Source of the DNA: Nitrosomonadaceae bacterium
Lineage (GTDB): Bacteria > Pseudomonadota > Gammaproteobacteria > Burkholderiales > Nitrosomonadaceae
Length of the DNA stretch: 24,433 nucleotides
NCBI GenBank assembly: GCA_919902625.1
Contig: CAKKRO010000127.1
Location: 1 to 24,433, forward strand
Direction of reading: 5' to 3'
The notes beneath the pieces were generated by a model, which was given only the letters and a program-made list of their open reading frames with translations, did not search any database and had not been told where the DNA came from. The position numbers and the translations under genes were made by a program. Shown piece by piece: positions 8,491 to 16,723 of this stretch (position 1 is its first letter; each line of letters begins with the position of its first letter).

Positions 8491-8520
8491 ATACCCTATC
8501 CTAGAATAGGGTGTTTTTAT
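8491..8520 (+). terminator. intrinsic terminator of the FecR-TPR-barrel / small-protein unit
   Basis: ACCCTAT (8493-8499) and ATAGGGT (8506-8512) form a 7-bp stem around a 6-nt loop, followed at once by TTTTT (8514-8518). This is a standard Rho-independent layout. It separates the small-protein gene from the crp-like gene. Confidence 0.75.
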
Positions 8521-8541
8521 TTAAAATTGTTTTAAATAAAA
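8515..8541. repeat. 27-bp AT-only dyad before the crp-like gene
   Basis: TTTTATTTAAAA (8515-8526) and TTTTAAATAAAA (8530-8541) are perfect 12-bp inverted arms around TTG. The dyad begins in the T-run of the terminator and overlaps the likely crp promoter. It may be an operator, a DNA-bending site or part of a bidirectional terminator. Confidence 0.5.
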
Positions 8542-8542
8542 T
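8537..8542 (+). promoter_or_regulatory. candidate -10 element of the crp-like gene
   Basis: TAAAAT matches five of six consensus bases and lies 34 bp before the ATG at 8577, giving a leader of about 28 nt. The 17-bp-spaced upstream position is TTTTTA, a poor -35. As the terminator ends at 8520, the gene needs its own promoter in this short stretch. Confidence 0.4.
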
Positions 8543-8576
8543 AAAAGGCTCTTGTCAGAGCTTTGATGAAGGCAAC

Positions 8577-9296
8577 ATGACCACACGAAATATACCGGCT
8601 GAGCGCGCTCATGCCATGCTGGCAGTTATCAAAGAATTTCAATGTCTGTCACCGGGAGACATTGAAATGGTAGCGGCTGCCTGTCAGTGGCATCGCTATG
8701 AATCAGGGAATGAAATAGTGCGCTATCACGATCATACCAACAGTGCTTTTTTCATTGTTCAGGGTGAGATCCGTGTCATGTATCATGCTTTATCGGGACA
8801 GGAGGTGATACTCTGTGATTTGCCCGCCGGTGAAATGTTTGGTGAGTTAACGGCGATTGATGGACATCCCCGCTCAGCAACAGTCATTGCCAAATCAAGT
8901 GTGTTGCTGGCATCAATGCCTGCAATTGATTTCCAGCATCTGGTTTATTCCAATCGGCAGATAGCCGAAACCATTCTTAAACGCTTAACCGGACAAGTTC
9001 GTCGCCTGACTGAACGTGTTTATGATTACAGTACACTGGCTGTACGTAATCGTGTCCAAGCGGAATTGTTGCGCCTGGCAAAAAATCACATGACATCTCC
9101 AAATGCGGCCGTCATTTCTCCGGCCCCCACCCAGACTGAAATCGCTAATCTGGTCAGCACTCACCGTGAAGCGGTGTCACGGGAACTGAATCATCTGGTT
9201 AAAAATAAACTCATACTGCGTAAAGGGCATGATTTGTATGTGCTTGACATATCAAGACTTGCTGAAATGGTCAATGATGCACGCGGCAGCTTTTAG
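8577..9296 (+). CDS. Crp/Fnr-family transcription regulator (Crp-like)
   Basis: Cytosolic DNA-binding regulator of 239 residues. The ATG at 8577 is chosen because AAGG lies 4-7 nt before it; a GTG at 8511 in the same frame falls inside the upstream terminator. The cyclic-nucleotide-binding domain spans about 20-140 and has a phosphate cassette FGEL (88-91) with R99-S-A, as in CRP. A dimer helix and winged HTH follow. The recognition helix reads HREAVSR, with Arg197, Glu198 and Arg202 matching CRP R180, E181 and R185, which read TGTGA. Ser201 is FNR-like. By my alignment, the CRP Thr127 that contacts the adenine is Leu144 here, while Ser128 is Thr145. It lacks the FNR-type N-terminal cysteine set. 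It is therefore the obvious candidate to bind the site at 4317-4332; ligand not proven. Confidence 0.9.
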   Translation: MTTRNIPAERAHAMLAVIKEFQCLSPGDIEMVAAACQWHRYESGNEIVRYHDHTNSAFFIVQGEIRVMYHALSGQEVILCDLPAGEMFGELTAIDGHPRSATVIAKSSVLLASMPAIDFQHLVYSNRQIAETILKRLTGQVRRLTERVYDYSTLAVRNRVQAELLRLAKNHMTSPNAAVISPAPTQTEIANLVSTHREAVSRELNHLVKNKLILRKGHDLYVLDISRLAEMVNDARGSF

Positions 9297-9398
9297 AAGA
9301 AATTCTGTTTTTATAAGCGCCCGGTCATTGTATATTTGTTAAGCTTCGTCTAATTGTGGCAAACTTCGCAGTTAAACTTATTACGGGTCTATTAATTC

Positions 9399-10646
9399 GT
9401 GTCCCCCTATGAACTTTTCATTGGTTTGCGCTACACGCGCGCCAAAAAGCGCAATCATTTCATCTCCTTTATTTCATTGATCTCCTTGATGGGCATTACG
9501 CTGGGAATGACGGCGCTTATTACGGTCATGTCAGTCATGAATGGTTTTCAGAAGGAGATACGCACACGAATTCTGGGCGTTGCTTCGCATGTTCAGATCG
9601 CTAGCGTCCATGGCAATCTGAGTCACTGGCAGCAAACCGCAGAGGAAGCGGCCAAACATCCCTTAGTCGAAGCTGCTGCGCCTTATGTCAATGCGCAGGG
9701 CATGTTGTCTCATAATCAGGTGGTGCAGGGAGTTATTGTGCGTGGCATTCTGCCTGTGATGGAAGATAAAGTGGCTGATTTTGCAGAAATGATGGTCAGC
9801 GGTGAATTAAACCACCTTGTGCCGGGGGATTTTGGCATCGTCATCGGCATGGAGTTGGCGCGGGCTATGGGCACTTTCGTGGGTGACAAGATTGTTTTGA
9901 TCTCACCCCAGGGGCAAGTTACGCCGGCGGGCATTTTGCCACGGCTGAAGCAGTTTACTGTGGTGGGTATCTTTGAAGTGGGGCATTTTGAATATGATTC
10001 AGGATTGGTACTGATTCACATGTTTGATGCCCAAAAATTGTATCGCATGGAAAACGATGATGTTTCCGGGGTGCGTTTAAAGCTGACGGATTTATTTCAG
10101 GCGCCCAAGGTAGTTGAGGAATTACCCGCGTTGCTGACGATCGATAGTCATATCAGCGACTGGACGAAACAACATGCCAATTATTTTCGTGCCATTCAGA
10201 TTGAAAAACGCATGTTGTCATTGATTCTTGCATTGATTATTGCAGTTGCGGCATTCAATATTGTTTCCACATTAGTGATGGCGGTTACCGACAAAGAATC
10301 GGATATCGCAATATTACGCACACTCGGCGCAAGCCCGCGCAGCATTATGAAAATATTCATTGTCCAGGGAACGTTTATTGGCGTTTTTGGGACTATCCTG
10401 GGGGTTGCGGGCGGTATGCTATTAGCCTACAACGTGGGTGAAGTGGTTGCCTTTATTGAATGGTTGTTCAATGTGCAGTTCCTGTCGCGTGAGATTTATT
10501 ACATCAGCACGATTCCAACAGATCCACAGATGACCGACATCACAACGGTTGCGGTAATCTCGTTTATCCTGAGCTTACTGGCGACCATTTATCCCAGTTA
10601 CCGGGCATCCAAGGTGAATCCGGCAGAGGCGCTACGCTATGAATAA
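9399..10646 (+). CDS. lolC: lipoprotein-releasing ABC transporter permease LolC/LolE type
   Basis: Inner-membrane subunit of the Lol system, which extracts lipoproteins from the inner membrane for hand-over to LolA. It has 415 residues, the normal length. The start is GTG, giving MSPYELFIGLRYTRAKK, the typical LolC/E beginning. One membrane segment lies near 22-48. A large periplasmic domain follows, and three C-terminal membrane segments (about 270-300, 320-350, 380-405) enclose the FtsX-type motif DIAILRTLGASPRSI. It ends YRASKVNPAEALRYE as usual for the family. lolD overlaps its stop by 8 nt. Only one LolC/E gene is present here, so it may act as a homodimer (LolF-like arrangement), unless a second copy exists elsewhere. 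Confidence 0.95.
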   Translation: MSPYELFIGLRYTRAKKRNHFISFISLISLMGITLGMTALITVMSVMNGFQKEIRTRILGVASHVQIASVHGNLSHWQQTAEEAAKHPLVEAAAPYVNAQGMLSHNQVVQGVIVRGILPVMEDKVADFAEMMVSGELNHLVPGDFGIVIGMELARAMGTFVGDKIVLISPQGQVTPAGILPRLKQFTVVGIFEVGHFEYDSGLVLIHMFDAQKLYRMENDDVSGVRLKLTDLFQAPKVVEELPALLTIDSHISDWTKQHANYFRAIQIEKRMLSLILALIIAVAAFNIVSTLVMAVTDKESDIAILRTLGASPRSIMKIFIVQGTFIGVFGTILGVAGGMLLAYNVGEVVAFIEWLFNVQFLSREIYYISTIPTDPQMTDITTVAVISFILSLLATIYPSYRASKVNPAEALRYE

Positions 10647-11331
10647 TGCCGTCATTTCCTGCCACAATCTGTTCAAGCAGTTTTCTCAAGGCGATCTGGC
10701 GGTTCCAGTATTAAAAGGGGTCAATCTGACCTTGGCTAAAGGGGAGATGCTATCGATCGTCGGTGCATCCGGTTCAGGCAAAAGCACGCTACTGCATTTA
10801 CTGGGGGGATTGGACGCGCCCACCCGTGGAGAAATCAGGATACTCGGGCAAGATATTGCGCATATCAATGAAGAAGAAAGATGCCGGTTACGCAATGGTT
10901 CACTGGGTTTCATCTATCAATTTCATCATTTGCTGCCCGAATTCAGTGCGCTGGAAAATGTGGCCATGCCGCTGCTCATCCGCCGTATATCAAACCGGGA
11001 AGCTTATGATCGTGCAGCCGATATTTTGCAGCAAGTCGGCCTGGGTCACCGCCTGACGCACACACCGGGTGAATTGTCCGGCGGTGAGCGCCAGCGTGCT
11101 GCTGTGGCTCGTGCATTGGTGACCCAACCTGCCTGTATTCTGGCGGATGAACCCACCGGGAATCTTGACCGGCAGACGGCTGAGAGTGTATTTGATCTAA
11201 TGTTGGAGTTAAATCATAAGGTTAATGCCAGTTTGATCATTGTGACTCATGACTCACGGCTTGCCAATCGCGCCCAACAGGTCAAGCAATTGGTTGATGG
11301 TCTGTTATGTGATGTTGCGAGCGCCCAATGA
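10639..11331 (+). CDS. lolD: lipoprotein-releasing ABC transporter ATPase LolD
   Basis: Cytosolic ATPase that powers the LolC/E permease. It has 230 residues, family length. Walker A is GASGSGKST (42-50), the signature LSGGE (146-150), Walker B ILADE (167-171) and the switch His204. The region FIYQFHHLLPEFSALENVAMP is characteristic of the LolD/MacB group. The ATG overlaps the end of lolC by 8 nt, indicating translational coupling. Confidence 0.97.
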   Translation: MNNAVISCHNLFKQFSQGDLAVPVLKGVNLTLAKGEMLSIVGASGSGKSTLLHLLGGLDAPTRGEIRILGQDIAHINEEERCRLRNGSLGFIYQFHHLLPEFSALENVAMPLLIRRISNREAYDRAADILQQVGLGHRLTHTPGELSGGERQRAAVARALVTQPACILADEPTGNLDRQTAESVFDLMLELNHKVNASLIIVTHDSRLANRAQQVKQLVDGLLCDVASAQ

Positions 11332-11370
11332 ATAAAAAAATGACTGCTTACCCATTTTTATAGCCAGCTT

Positions 11371-13083
11371 ATGCGCACTTTATTCACTTACATTATGGTC
11401 TTTCCCCGGCGCAGTGCATTTGTTCTGGTTGCATTACTCATTGCCGGTATCGCCGAGGGGCTCAGCTTAACGGCATTGCTGCCTTTATTATCAATCGCTG
11501 TAGGTGAGTCAGGCGATTCGGGTATCGGTAAATTCATGGAAAAAGCGCTGCAGAATATTGGCGTTGAGCCCACGCTGGACACGATTCTGATCATTATCGT
11601 GGGCGGCATGTTTTTCAAAGGATTGGTGCTGCTCGTGGCCAATCGCCAAGTGGGCTATACCGTTGCCCATGTAGCTACCGCTTTGCGCCTGGATCTTATT
11701 GAGGCTTTGCTGGCCAGCCGCTGGCAATATTATTTACGTCAACCCGTCGGATCACTGGCTAATTCAGTTGCAACGGAAGCGTATCGCGCAGCCAACGGTT
11801 TTGAGCACAGCGTTAATGTGCTGGCTCTGGCCATTCAAGTGCTGGTCTATGCCATCGTCGCTTTATTTATTTCCTGGCAAGCTACACTGGCCTCATTGAT
11901 CATTGGCGTATTCCTGTTTGTTGCATTGCATCGTTTGGTCAGCGCAACCCGTCGTGCAGGCACCAAACAAACCCACTTGCTGCGCAATCTGCTGACTTAC
12001 TTATCCGATGTGCTCAGTTCTGTGAAATCACTGAAGGCCATGGCGCGGGATAACGTTGCCGATGCCATTCTGCATGAACAAACGCAGCAACTGGAAAAAG
12101 CCACGCGCCGGGAGGTCATGAACCGGGCTGCTTTAACCGCGCTCCAGGAACCCATCCTGGCCGCTCTGACGGCCAGCGGTTTGTATCTTGCGCTGGTGGT
12201 TTGGGAACTGTCCTTGCCGGAAGTCATGGTGATGGTTTTTTTACTCACGCGAATTCTGGGATTACTGAACAAAACACAACGCAGATACCAGCAGCTTGCG
12301 GTACAAGAAAGCGCTTATTGGGCTTTGCGCAAAGCTGCCGAAGATGCGCGCGCTGCGGCTGAGAATACAACCGGGATACTGGAACCCACGCTGCAAAAAG
12401 GCATTATCTTGCAACATGTTAAATTTAATTATGGCCATAAAACCATTTTCAGGGATCTGAACATCGAAATACCGATCAATTCATTTACCGCAGTAATGGG
12501 TTCATCGGGCGTCGGCAAAAGCACTTTACTGGATTTGCTCTGTGGATTGACTGAGCCGCAATCCGGTGAAGTTCAGATTGACGGCATATCGCTGCATGAC
12601 ATCCATCTGCGTCAATGGCGCCACATGATTGGCTATGTCTCGCAAGACACCATTTTATTACATGATACCGTGATGAATAATATTCTGGTCGGGGAACCCG
12701 CATTGACCGCTGCCGATGCAGAACGGGCATTACGTCAGGCGGGTGCATGGGATTTTGTCAATACATTACCGGAGGGACTGCAGACTGTCGTGGGTGAGCG
12801 TGGCGGGTTACTTTCCGGCGGGCAACGCCAACGTATCGCCATCGCACGGGCACTGGCTCACAACCCATCGTTCTTGATTCTGGATGAACCCACCAGCGCA
12901 TTGGACCCGGAAAGTGAGCAAACCATCTGTGAGACACTGCAGAGATTATCAAAGAGCTTGACGATTATTGCTGTTTCGCATCAACCGGCTGTGATTAATG
13001 CGGCGGATCGTGTCTTTATACTTTCCAATGGCGTGGCGGAGCCATTGTCGCTAGGTATCCAACATTCAATAACAACCGAATAA
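11371..13083 (+). CDS. fused ABC exporter (six-helix membrane domain plus ATPase)
   Basis: Half-transporter of 570 residues expected to act as a homodimer. The membrane domain (about 1-310) shows hydrophobic segments near 15-42, 70-90, 145-168, 172-190, 255-278 and 284-300. The ATPase domain (about 345-560) has Walker A GSSGVGKST (377-385), signature LSGGQ (481-485), Walker B FLILDE (501-506) and His537. It starts 39 nt after lolD with no terminator between, so it is probably in the lol operon. The substrate cannot be told from sequence; a lipid or lipopeptide would fit the context, but it is not close enough to MsbA for me to use that name. No good ribosome site is seen before the ATG. Confidence 0.88.
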   Translation: MRTLFTYIMVFPRRSAFVLVALLIAGIAEGLSLTALLPLLSIAVGESGDSGIGKFMEKALQNIGVEPTLDTILIIIVGGMFFKGLVLLVANRQVGYTVAHVATALRLDLIEALLASRWQYYLRQPVGSLANSVATEAYRAANGFEHSVNVLALAIQVLVYAIVALFISWQATLASLIIGVFLFVALHRLVSATRRAGTKQTHLLRNLLTYLSDVLSSVKSLKAMARDNVADAILHEQTQQLEKATRREVMNRAALTALQEPILAALTASGLYLALVVWELSLPEVMVMVFLLTRILGLLNKTQRRYQQLAVQESAYWALRKAAEDARAAAENTTGILEPTLQKGIILQHVKFNYGHKTIFRDLNIEIPINSFTAVMGSSGVGKSTLLDLLCGLTEPQSGEVQIDGISLHDIHLRQWRHMIGYVSQDTILLHDTVMNNILVGEPALTAADAERALRQAGAWDFVNTLPEGLQTVVGERGGLLSGGQRQRIAIARALAHNPSFLILDEPTSALDPESEQTICETLQRLSKSLTIIAVSHQPAVINAADRVFILSNGVAEPLSLGIQHSITTE

Positions 13084-13095
13084 TCATTCTCTTCC

Positions 13096-13138
13096 GTAAA
13101 TTTATTCGATACTTCAGATTTGAATCCGCCTAATTTAC
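13096..13138. terminator. possible stem-loop between convergent genes
   Basis: GTAAATT (13096-13102) pairs with AATTTAC (13132-13138), and inside these ATTC (13104-13107) can pair with GAAT (13122-13125). It spans the short gap between the converging ABC exporter and porin genes and overlaps the porin stop codon. There is no U-tract or GC-rich stem, so termination here is uncertain. Confidence 0.25.
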
Positions 13139-14805
13139 AAGAAACTGATCAATACTTCAAAGTACAAAAAATCCGTATCGCCTGAGCGTTGATCGACGCA
13201 AGGATGCTTGTGGTGAGTATCGCAGGAGTTCGCTGCGATACGGTTTTTTACGAATTCTCCGGCTGTAAAATGGGTATAACCGAGGATGGTATTAATGCGG
13301 GGTATGGGTTGATAGCGTATGCGACCTTCAAATGCATGACCGCCGAAATCACCACTTTGCCCGGTTTTGTCGCGATTGAATCCAGGATCCTTGATGGTAT
13401 TACTGATGTTGCCGTCGAGAATATCGAACATGCGATCGGTCTTGCTGGCCAGCCAATACGCGCCATAACCCAGCTCAAATCCCAGTTTCTGCGTTGGGCT
13501 AAATTCAAACCTGACTTTAGGAGCTTTCAGATTCTCATAAATCACATAGTGATCCGCTGACCAAGGGCGTGCAAAACCAAAGAAACGGTCAAAACGATTG
13601 TCGACACCGTCATTAGGATCTTTGTCACCGCTGGCGTACCCGTAAAAAGCACTGAGACGGGGTTTCCAGGCATGGTCAAAGCCTCGTCCCACCTCGATGG
13701 TATACCCGTTTGCATCCACACGATTGGGACCGGTAAACCCTAGCTGGTGGTTGTAGCTGACATCGAAATCAACAATATTGCCTGCCTTGCCGTAAACACG
13801 GAACCCTGGCATATGAATTTGCCGGTCCAGCCGGTTAGTCGCTGTAAAACCATTGGGGTCGGCCGTTTGCTTCTGACCCATGTAGTACGCTTGGATGGTG
13901 GCGATGTCAGACCACTTGCGCCAAGTGCCGATCCCGCCAAAAAACCATAAATGATTATTGGCCTTATCAAATTGAGTTTGCAGACGCATAACTGGTTGTA
14001 AACCAAATAGATCGAGCTCCCAATCATTGGCTTCGCGCCCCAGGTTCAGGCGGAAACCTTCAAATGCATTCGTGGTGTTGCGCCACTCGTTACGCGCGAT
14101 AAACCGCCGATCCGTCGCTTCATAAGCCATCCGGCCCACGCGAAATCTAATCGGACGATCCTGACCCCGGTCATCGGCACCGAGACCCTTTTTGAAATAG
14201 AGCTCACCATACGCATTAAGCAGATCGTAGACATCTCTTTCCTGATCAGTCGGTAAATGTTTGTTGTTAACCACTCTTGAATCCTGAAACTCGACCGCAA
14301 AACGGAAGGGATCCAATATTTCCTTGATCCCAATCCAGGCGCGATGACGTAAAAAAATGGGATTATCCTCTCCACCTTCAATACGCCGTATGTCATTATT
14401 GCGCCACTCATAACGCGTGCGGTGTTCAAGGCCGACTTCCAGCCAGGTAATATCTTTAAATCGCTCAACACCGATATCGCTTAACCGGCGCACATACCGT
14501 GGCGGATCAGAATCGGGATTGGTGGCATAACTATTGGAACGCTGGTGATAACTGGTCGACTGATTGTTTGCTTGCGGCACAATGGCAGGCAAAGATTTTT
14601 CCTGTTCGGGTGGTTTAACCTGGTCTGATGGCTTATTTAATAACGGCTTGCCCATATCAACAGCAACTTGTTGTGCTATCTGGACGATATTCCGCTGCAT
14701 TGCTTGAAAATCTATCGATGATTTATTGTCTGAAGATGCCTGAATAGGGCTGGCAATCAGTGTGCTCAAAGCCACAATGTGTAAAAAAAACCAAAGAAAC
14801 TTCAC
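13135..14805 (-). CDS. alginate-export-family (AlgE-like) outer-membrane porin
   Basis: Outer-membrane beta-barrel protein of 556 residues. The start is GTG at 14805, supported by a strong AGGAG 7 nt upstream. A signal peptide (about 1-23, MKFLWFFLHIVALSTLIASPIQA) precedes a polar, Pro/Gln-rich linker (25-95). An alginate-export-type barrel then begins near WLEVGLEHRTRYEWRNND and includes FLRHRAWIGIKE, FRVGRMAYEATDRRFIARNEWRN (shown here in part) and alternating aromatic strands. It is longer than Pseudomonas AlgE (about 490), mainly through the linker. No alginate biosynthesis genes are near, so a general diffusion role is equally likely. An FNR box lies about 118 bp before the start codon. 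Confidence 0.88.
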   Translation of the reverse strand: MKFLWFFLHIVALSTLIASPIQASSDNKSSIDFQAMQRNIVQIAQQVAVDMGKPLLNKPSDQVKPPEQEKSLPAIVPQANNQSTSYHQRSNSYATNPDSDPPRYVRRLSDIGVERFKDITWLEVGLEHRTRYEWRNNDIRRIEGGEDNPIFLRHRAWIGIKEILDPFRFAVEFQDSRVVNNKHLPTDQERDVYDLLNAYGELYFKKGLGADDRGQDRPIRFRVGRMAYEATDRRFIARNEWRNTTNAFEGFRLNLGREANDWELDLFGLQPVMRLQTQFDKANNHLWFFGGIGTWRKWSDIATIQAYYMGQKQTADPNGFTATNRLDRQIHMPGFRVYGKAGNIVDFDVSYNHQLGFTGPNRVDANGYTIEVGRGFDHAWKPRLSAFYGYASGDKDPNDGVDNRFDRFFGFARPWSADHYVIYENLKAPKVRFEFSPTQKLGFELGYGAYWLASKTDRMFDILDGNISNTIKDPGFNRDKTGQSGDFGGHAFEGRIRYQPIPRINTILGYTHFTAGEFVKNRIAANSCDTHHKHPCVDQRSGDTDFLYFEVLISFL

Positions 14806-14915
14806 TGTATTCTCCTAAGTGAACCCTCCGGCAATCCGGTTGAGTCACTGTATCGTTTTGCTCTTTCACCTCCTGTTTGATGGGTCGGTGTTATTTTGTT
14901 ATGGGTGAAACCAGT

Positions 14916-14929
14916 TTGATCCTGATCAA
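14916..14929. promoter_or_regulatory. perfect FNR/Anr box TTGAT-N4-ATCAA
   Basis: TTGATCCTGATCAA matches the FNR consensus in both half sites. It lies between the DUF2292 gene and the porin gene, both on the minus strand. On the minus strand a TAACAC sequence falls about where the -10 of a class II promoter would lie, so the porin is the likely target. The Crp-like protein of this window lacks the FNR cysteines, so an FNR/Anr protein encoded elsewhere would be needed. Confidence 0.6.
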
Positions 14930-14950
14930 TCAGACTTAAAACTTATTAAT

Positions 14951-15163
14951 TTATGACTTCAAAGCTTTACGCCCAGTCCCGCTTTGGCTCACGCGAATTT
15001 TTTCCCGACACTCTATCTGCACGACTTTGCCTTCATGTATGACGACTTCAATGGATCCATATTCGATGCTGGCCACAGCGCGCAGAATTTCCTGAGCGAT
15101 GTCTGCAGGTAGCCGTTTAACGGCGCTTTCTGCAACAAGCTTCGCTTTTAAATCAGCATCCAT
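14951..15163 (-). CDS. DUF2292 / YezD-family small protein
   Basis: Cytosolic 70-residue protein with the family core ILRAVASIEYGSIEVVIHEG followed by KVVQIECREKIR, a short beta-rich unit. The function of this family is not known. The ATG at 15163 is backed by AGGTGA about 6 nt upstream. Its own promoter must lie in 15164-15441. The porin gene follows 145 bp downstream with a separate FNR box, so the two are probably not one simple operon. Confidence 0.8.
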   Translation of the reverse strand: MDADLKAKLVAESAVKRLPADIAQEILRAVASIEYGSIEVVIHEGKVVQIECREKIRVSQSGTGRKALKS

Positions 15164-15441
15164 TCACATCACCTGATGGGTAAGAATATCAACGGAAGCG
15201 AAAGATAGCAGTCTTTCTATATAAACAAAAATAATATTTGGTTAGATAATTATATTATTAGGTTATAAAGATTGTTTTATAGCGTTTATTTTGTGCTGAT
15301 CAGGTAAATTACCCGAGCCGGGGAAACGCTGAATATTTGTTAAGCAGGATAAAGTATAAGGCGTGCAGCGCTTGTGTCGATATCGATCCAACAGATAGAT
15401 GCACGATTGAGGCAGCGTAGCAGTGCTAACGCAGGTGTTTT
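15164..15441. other. intergenic region between cca and the DUF2292 gene
   Basis: No gene seen. It is AT-rich around 15215-15290 and carries a perfect 11-bp palindrome GGTAAATTACC (15303-15313). It should hold the DUF2292 promoter (minus strand), but I see no clear -35/-10 pair. Confidence 0.4.
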
Positions 15442-16674
15442 TCAGGCCAATCCGGTTTTTATTTGGGCGATACGCGCTTCACGCACTTTAGAATGGATTG
15501 CGGCGGGTAACTGTGTGGAATCTGAGAGCTTCCGGCTTAATTCGGCTGCAATTGCACCCGCGTCGACACTTTTTGCTGCGAAATATGCTTTCTGAAATCG
15601 TTCGGCTTGCGCATAAGGTTTTGCCGCATATCCGGGGCGTCCGTGAAAATCACAGGCGCAGGCTTGTAAGAATTCCTCGAATCTTCCAGGTTTACGATAG
15701 GCATCCACCGCTTGTAACATATCCGCAAGGGTGGATGGTTTAAGTTCTTCAGCCCGATGCACATTGCCGTGATAGCGGGCGACCAGCAAGGCAAGATCAC
15801 GGGAATCCTTGGGAACCCTGATGCGTTCGCATAAATCCTGCGTCAGATCAATACTGCGCGCTTCATGACCGATATGGCGCGGCCATTCTTCCGGGGGTGT
15901 CGTGCCCTTACCTAAATCATGCGTCAGCGTGGCAAAGCGTACCGGCAGGGAATAATTTTTGGTGGCAGCATAATCAATCGCCAGCATGATATGCACTCCG
16001 GTATCGATTTCAGGATGGGCATGTGCCGGTTGCGGGACGCCAAACAACACATCCACTTCCGGCATGATGCGAGCCAGAGCGCCACATTCACGCAGGATAT
16101 AAAACATTCGTGAAGGATTGTTCTCCATCAATCCGCGCGCGAGTTCCTGCCAGACACGCTCCGGCACCAGCGCATCCACCTCGCCGTTATGCACCATTTC
16201 GCTCATCAGCGTCAGTGTTTCCGGTGCAATACGAAAGCTGAAACGTGCCGCAAAACGTGCTGCGCGCAGGATACGTACAGGATCTTCGGAGAATGCAGGA
16301 CTGACATGGCGCAGTATGCCGGCTTCCAGATCCGCAACGCCATTAAACGGGTCGATGATATTGCCTGCTTCATCCTTGGCAATCGAATTGATGGTCAAGT
16401 CACGCCGCGCCAAATCTTCCTGCAGAGTGACTTGAGGTGTTGCAAACACTTCAAATCCTTTATACCCGCGTGAAACTTTTCGTTCAGTGCGGGCCAATGC
16501 ATACTGTTCATGCGTTTGCGGATGCAAGAAAACCGGGAAATCCTTGCCGACCGGGCGATAACCTAACCGTGCCATTTCCTCGGGTGAGGCGCCCACAACC
16601 ACATAGTCATGATCTTTTACGGGTAATCCCAGCAGCTCATCACGAACCGAGCCGCCCACCAGATAAGTTTTCAA
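15442..16674 (-). CDS. cca: CCA-adding enzyme (tRNA nucleotidyltransferase), HD-domain type
   Basis: Adds or repairs the 3' CCA end of tRNAs; it has 410 residues, close to E. coli Cca (412). The start is TTG at 16674; it fits the family's beginning exactly (MKTYLVGGSVRD versus MKIYLVGGAVRD in E. coli) and no ATG or GTG lies in frame upstream before a stop. The class II nucleotidyltransferase head has GGSVRD (7-12), the metal-binding D21-H-D23, ARTERK (61-66) and RRDLTINSIA (90-99). A C-terminal HD domain has VHIM and LTHDLGKG with H252-D253, the phosphohydrolase part found in the gamma/betaproteobacterial enzyme. It follows the transglycosylase gene by 49 nt on the same strand. Confidence 0.96.
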   Translation of the reverse strand: MKTYLVGGSVRDELLGLPVKDHDYVVVGASPEEMARLGYRPVGKDFPVFLHPQTHEQYALARTERKVSRGYKGFEVFATPQVTLQEDLARRDLTINSIAKDEAGNIIDPFNGVADLEAGILRHVSPAFSEDPVRILRAARFAARFSFRIAPETLTLMSEMVHNGEVDALVPERVWQELARGLMENNPSRMFYILRECGALARIMPEVDVLFGVPQPAHAHPEIDTGVHIMLAIDYAATKNYSLPVRFATLTHDLGKGTTPPEEWPRHIGHEARSIDLTQDLCERIRVPKDSRDLALLVARYHGNVHRAEELKPSTLADMLQAVDAYRKPGRFEEFLQACACDFHGRPGYAAKPYAQAERFQKAYFAAKSVDAGAIAAELSRKLSDSTQLPAAIHSKVREARIAQIKTGLA

Positions 16675-16723
16675 TGCATCACTCTGAAAGCTGAGTTATT
16701 AAGTAAGAAAGTTTAATCGGTTC

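Noticed and set aside
8511..8576. 22-residue extension of the Crp-like protein from a GTG
   Set aside because: The GTG falls inside the intrinsic terminator, and the ATG at 8577 has an AAGG ribosome site.
13747..14471. Alternative frames on both strands within the porin gene
   Set aside because: They overlap a well-supported gene and show no family features.
14802..14853. 9-bp direct repeat TCACTGTAT (14802-14810 and 14845-14853) before the porin gene
   Set aside because: Short, covers the start codon in one copy, and could be chance; no further copy seen nearby.
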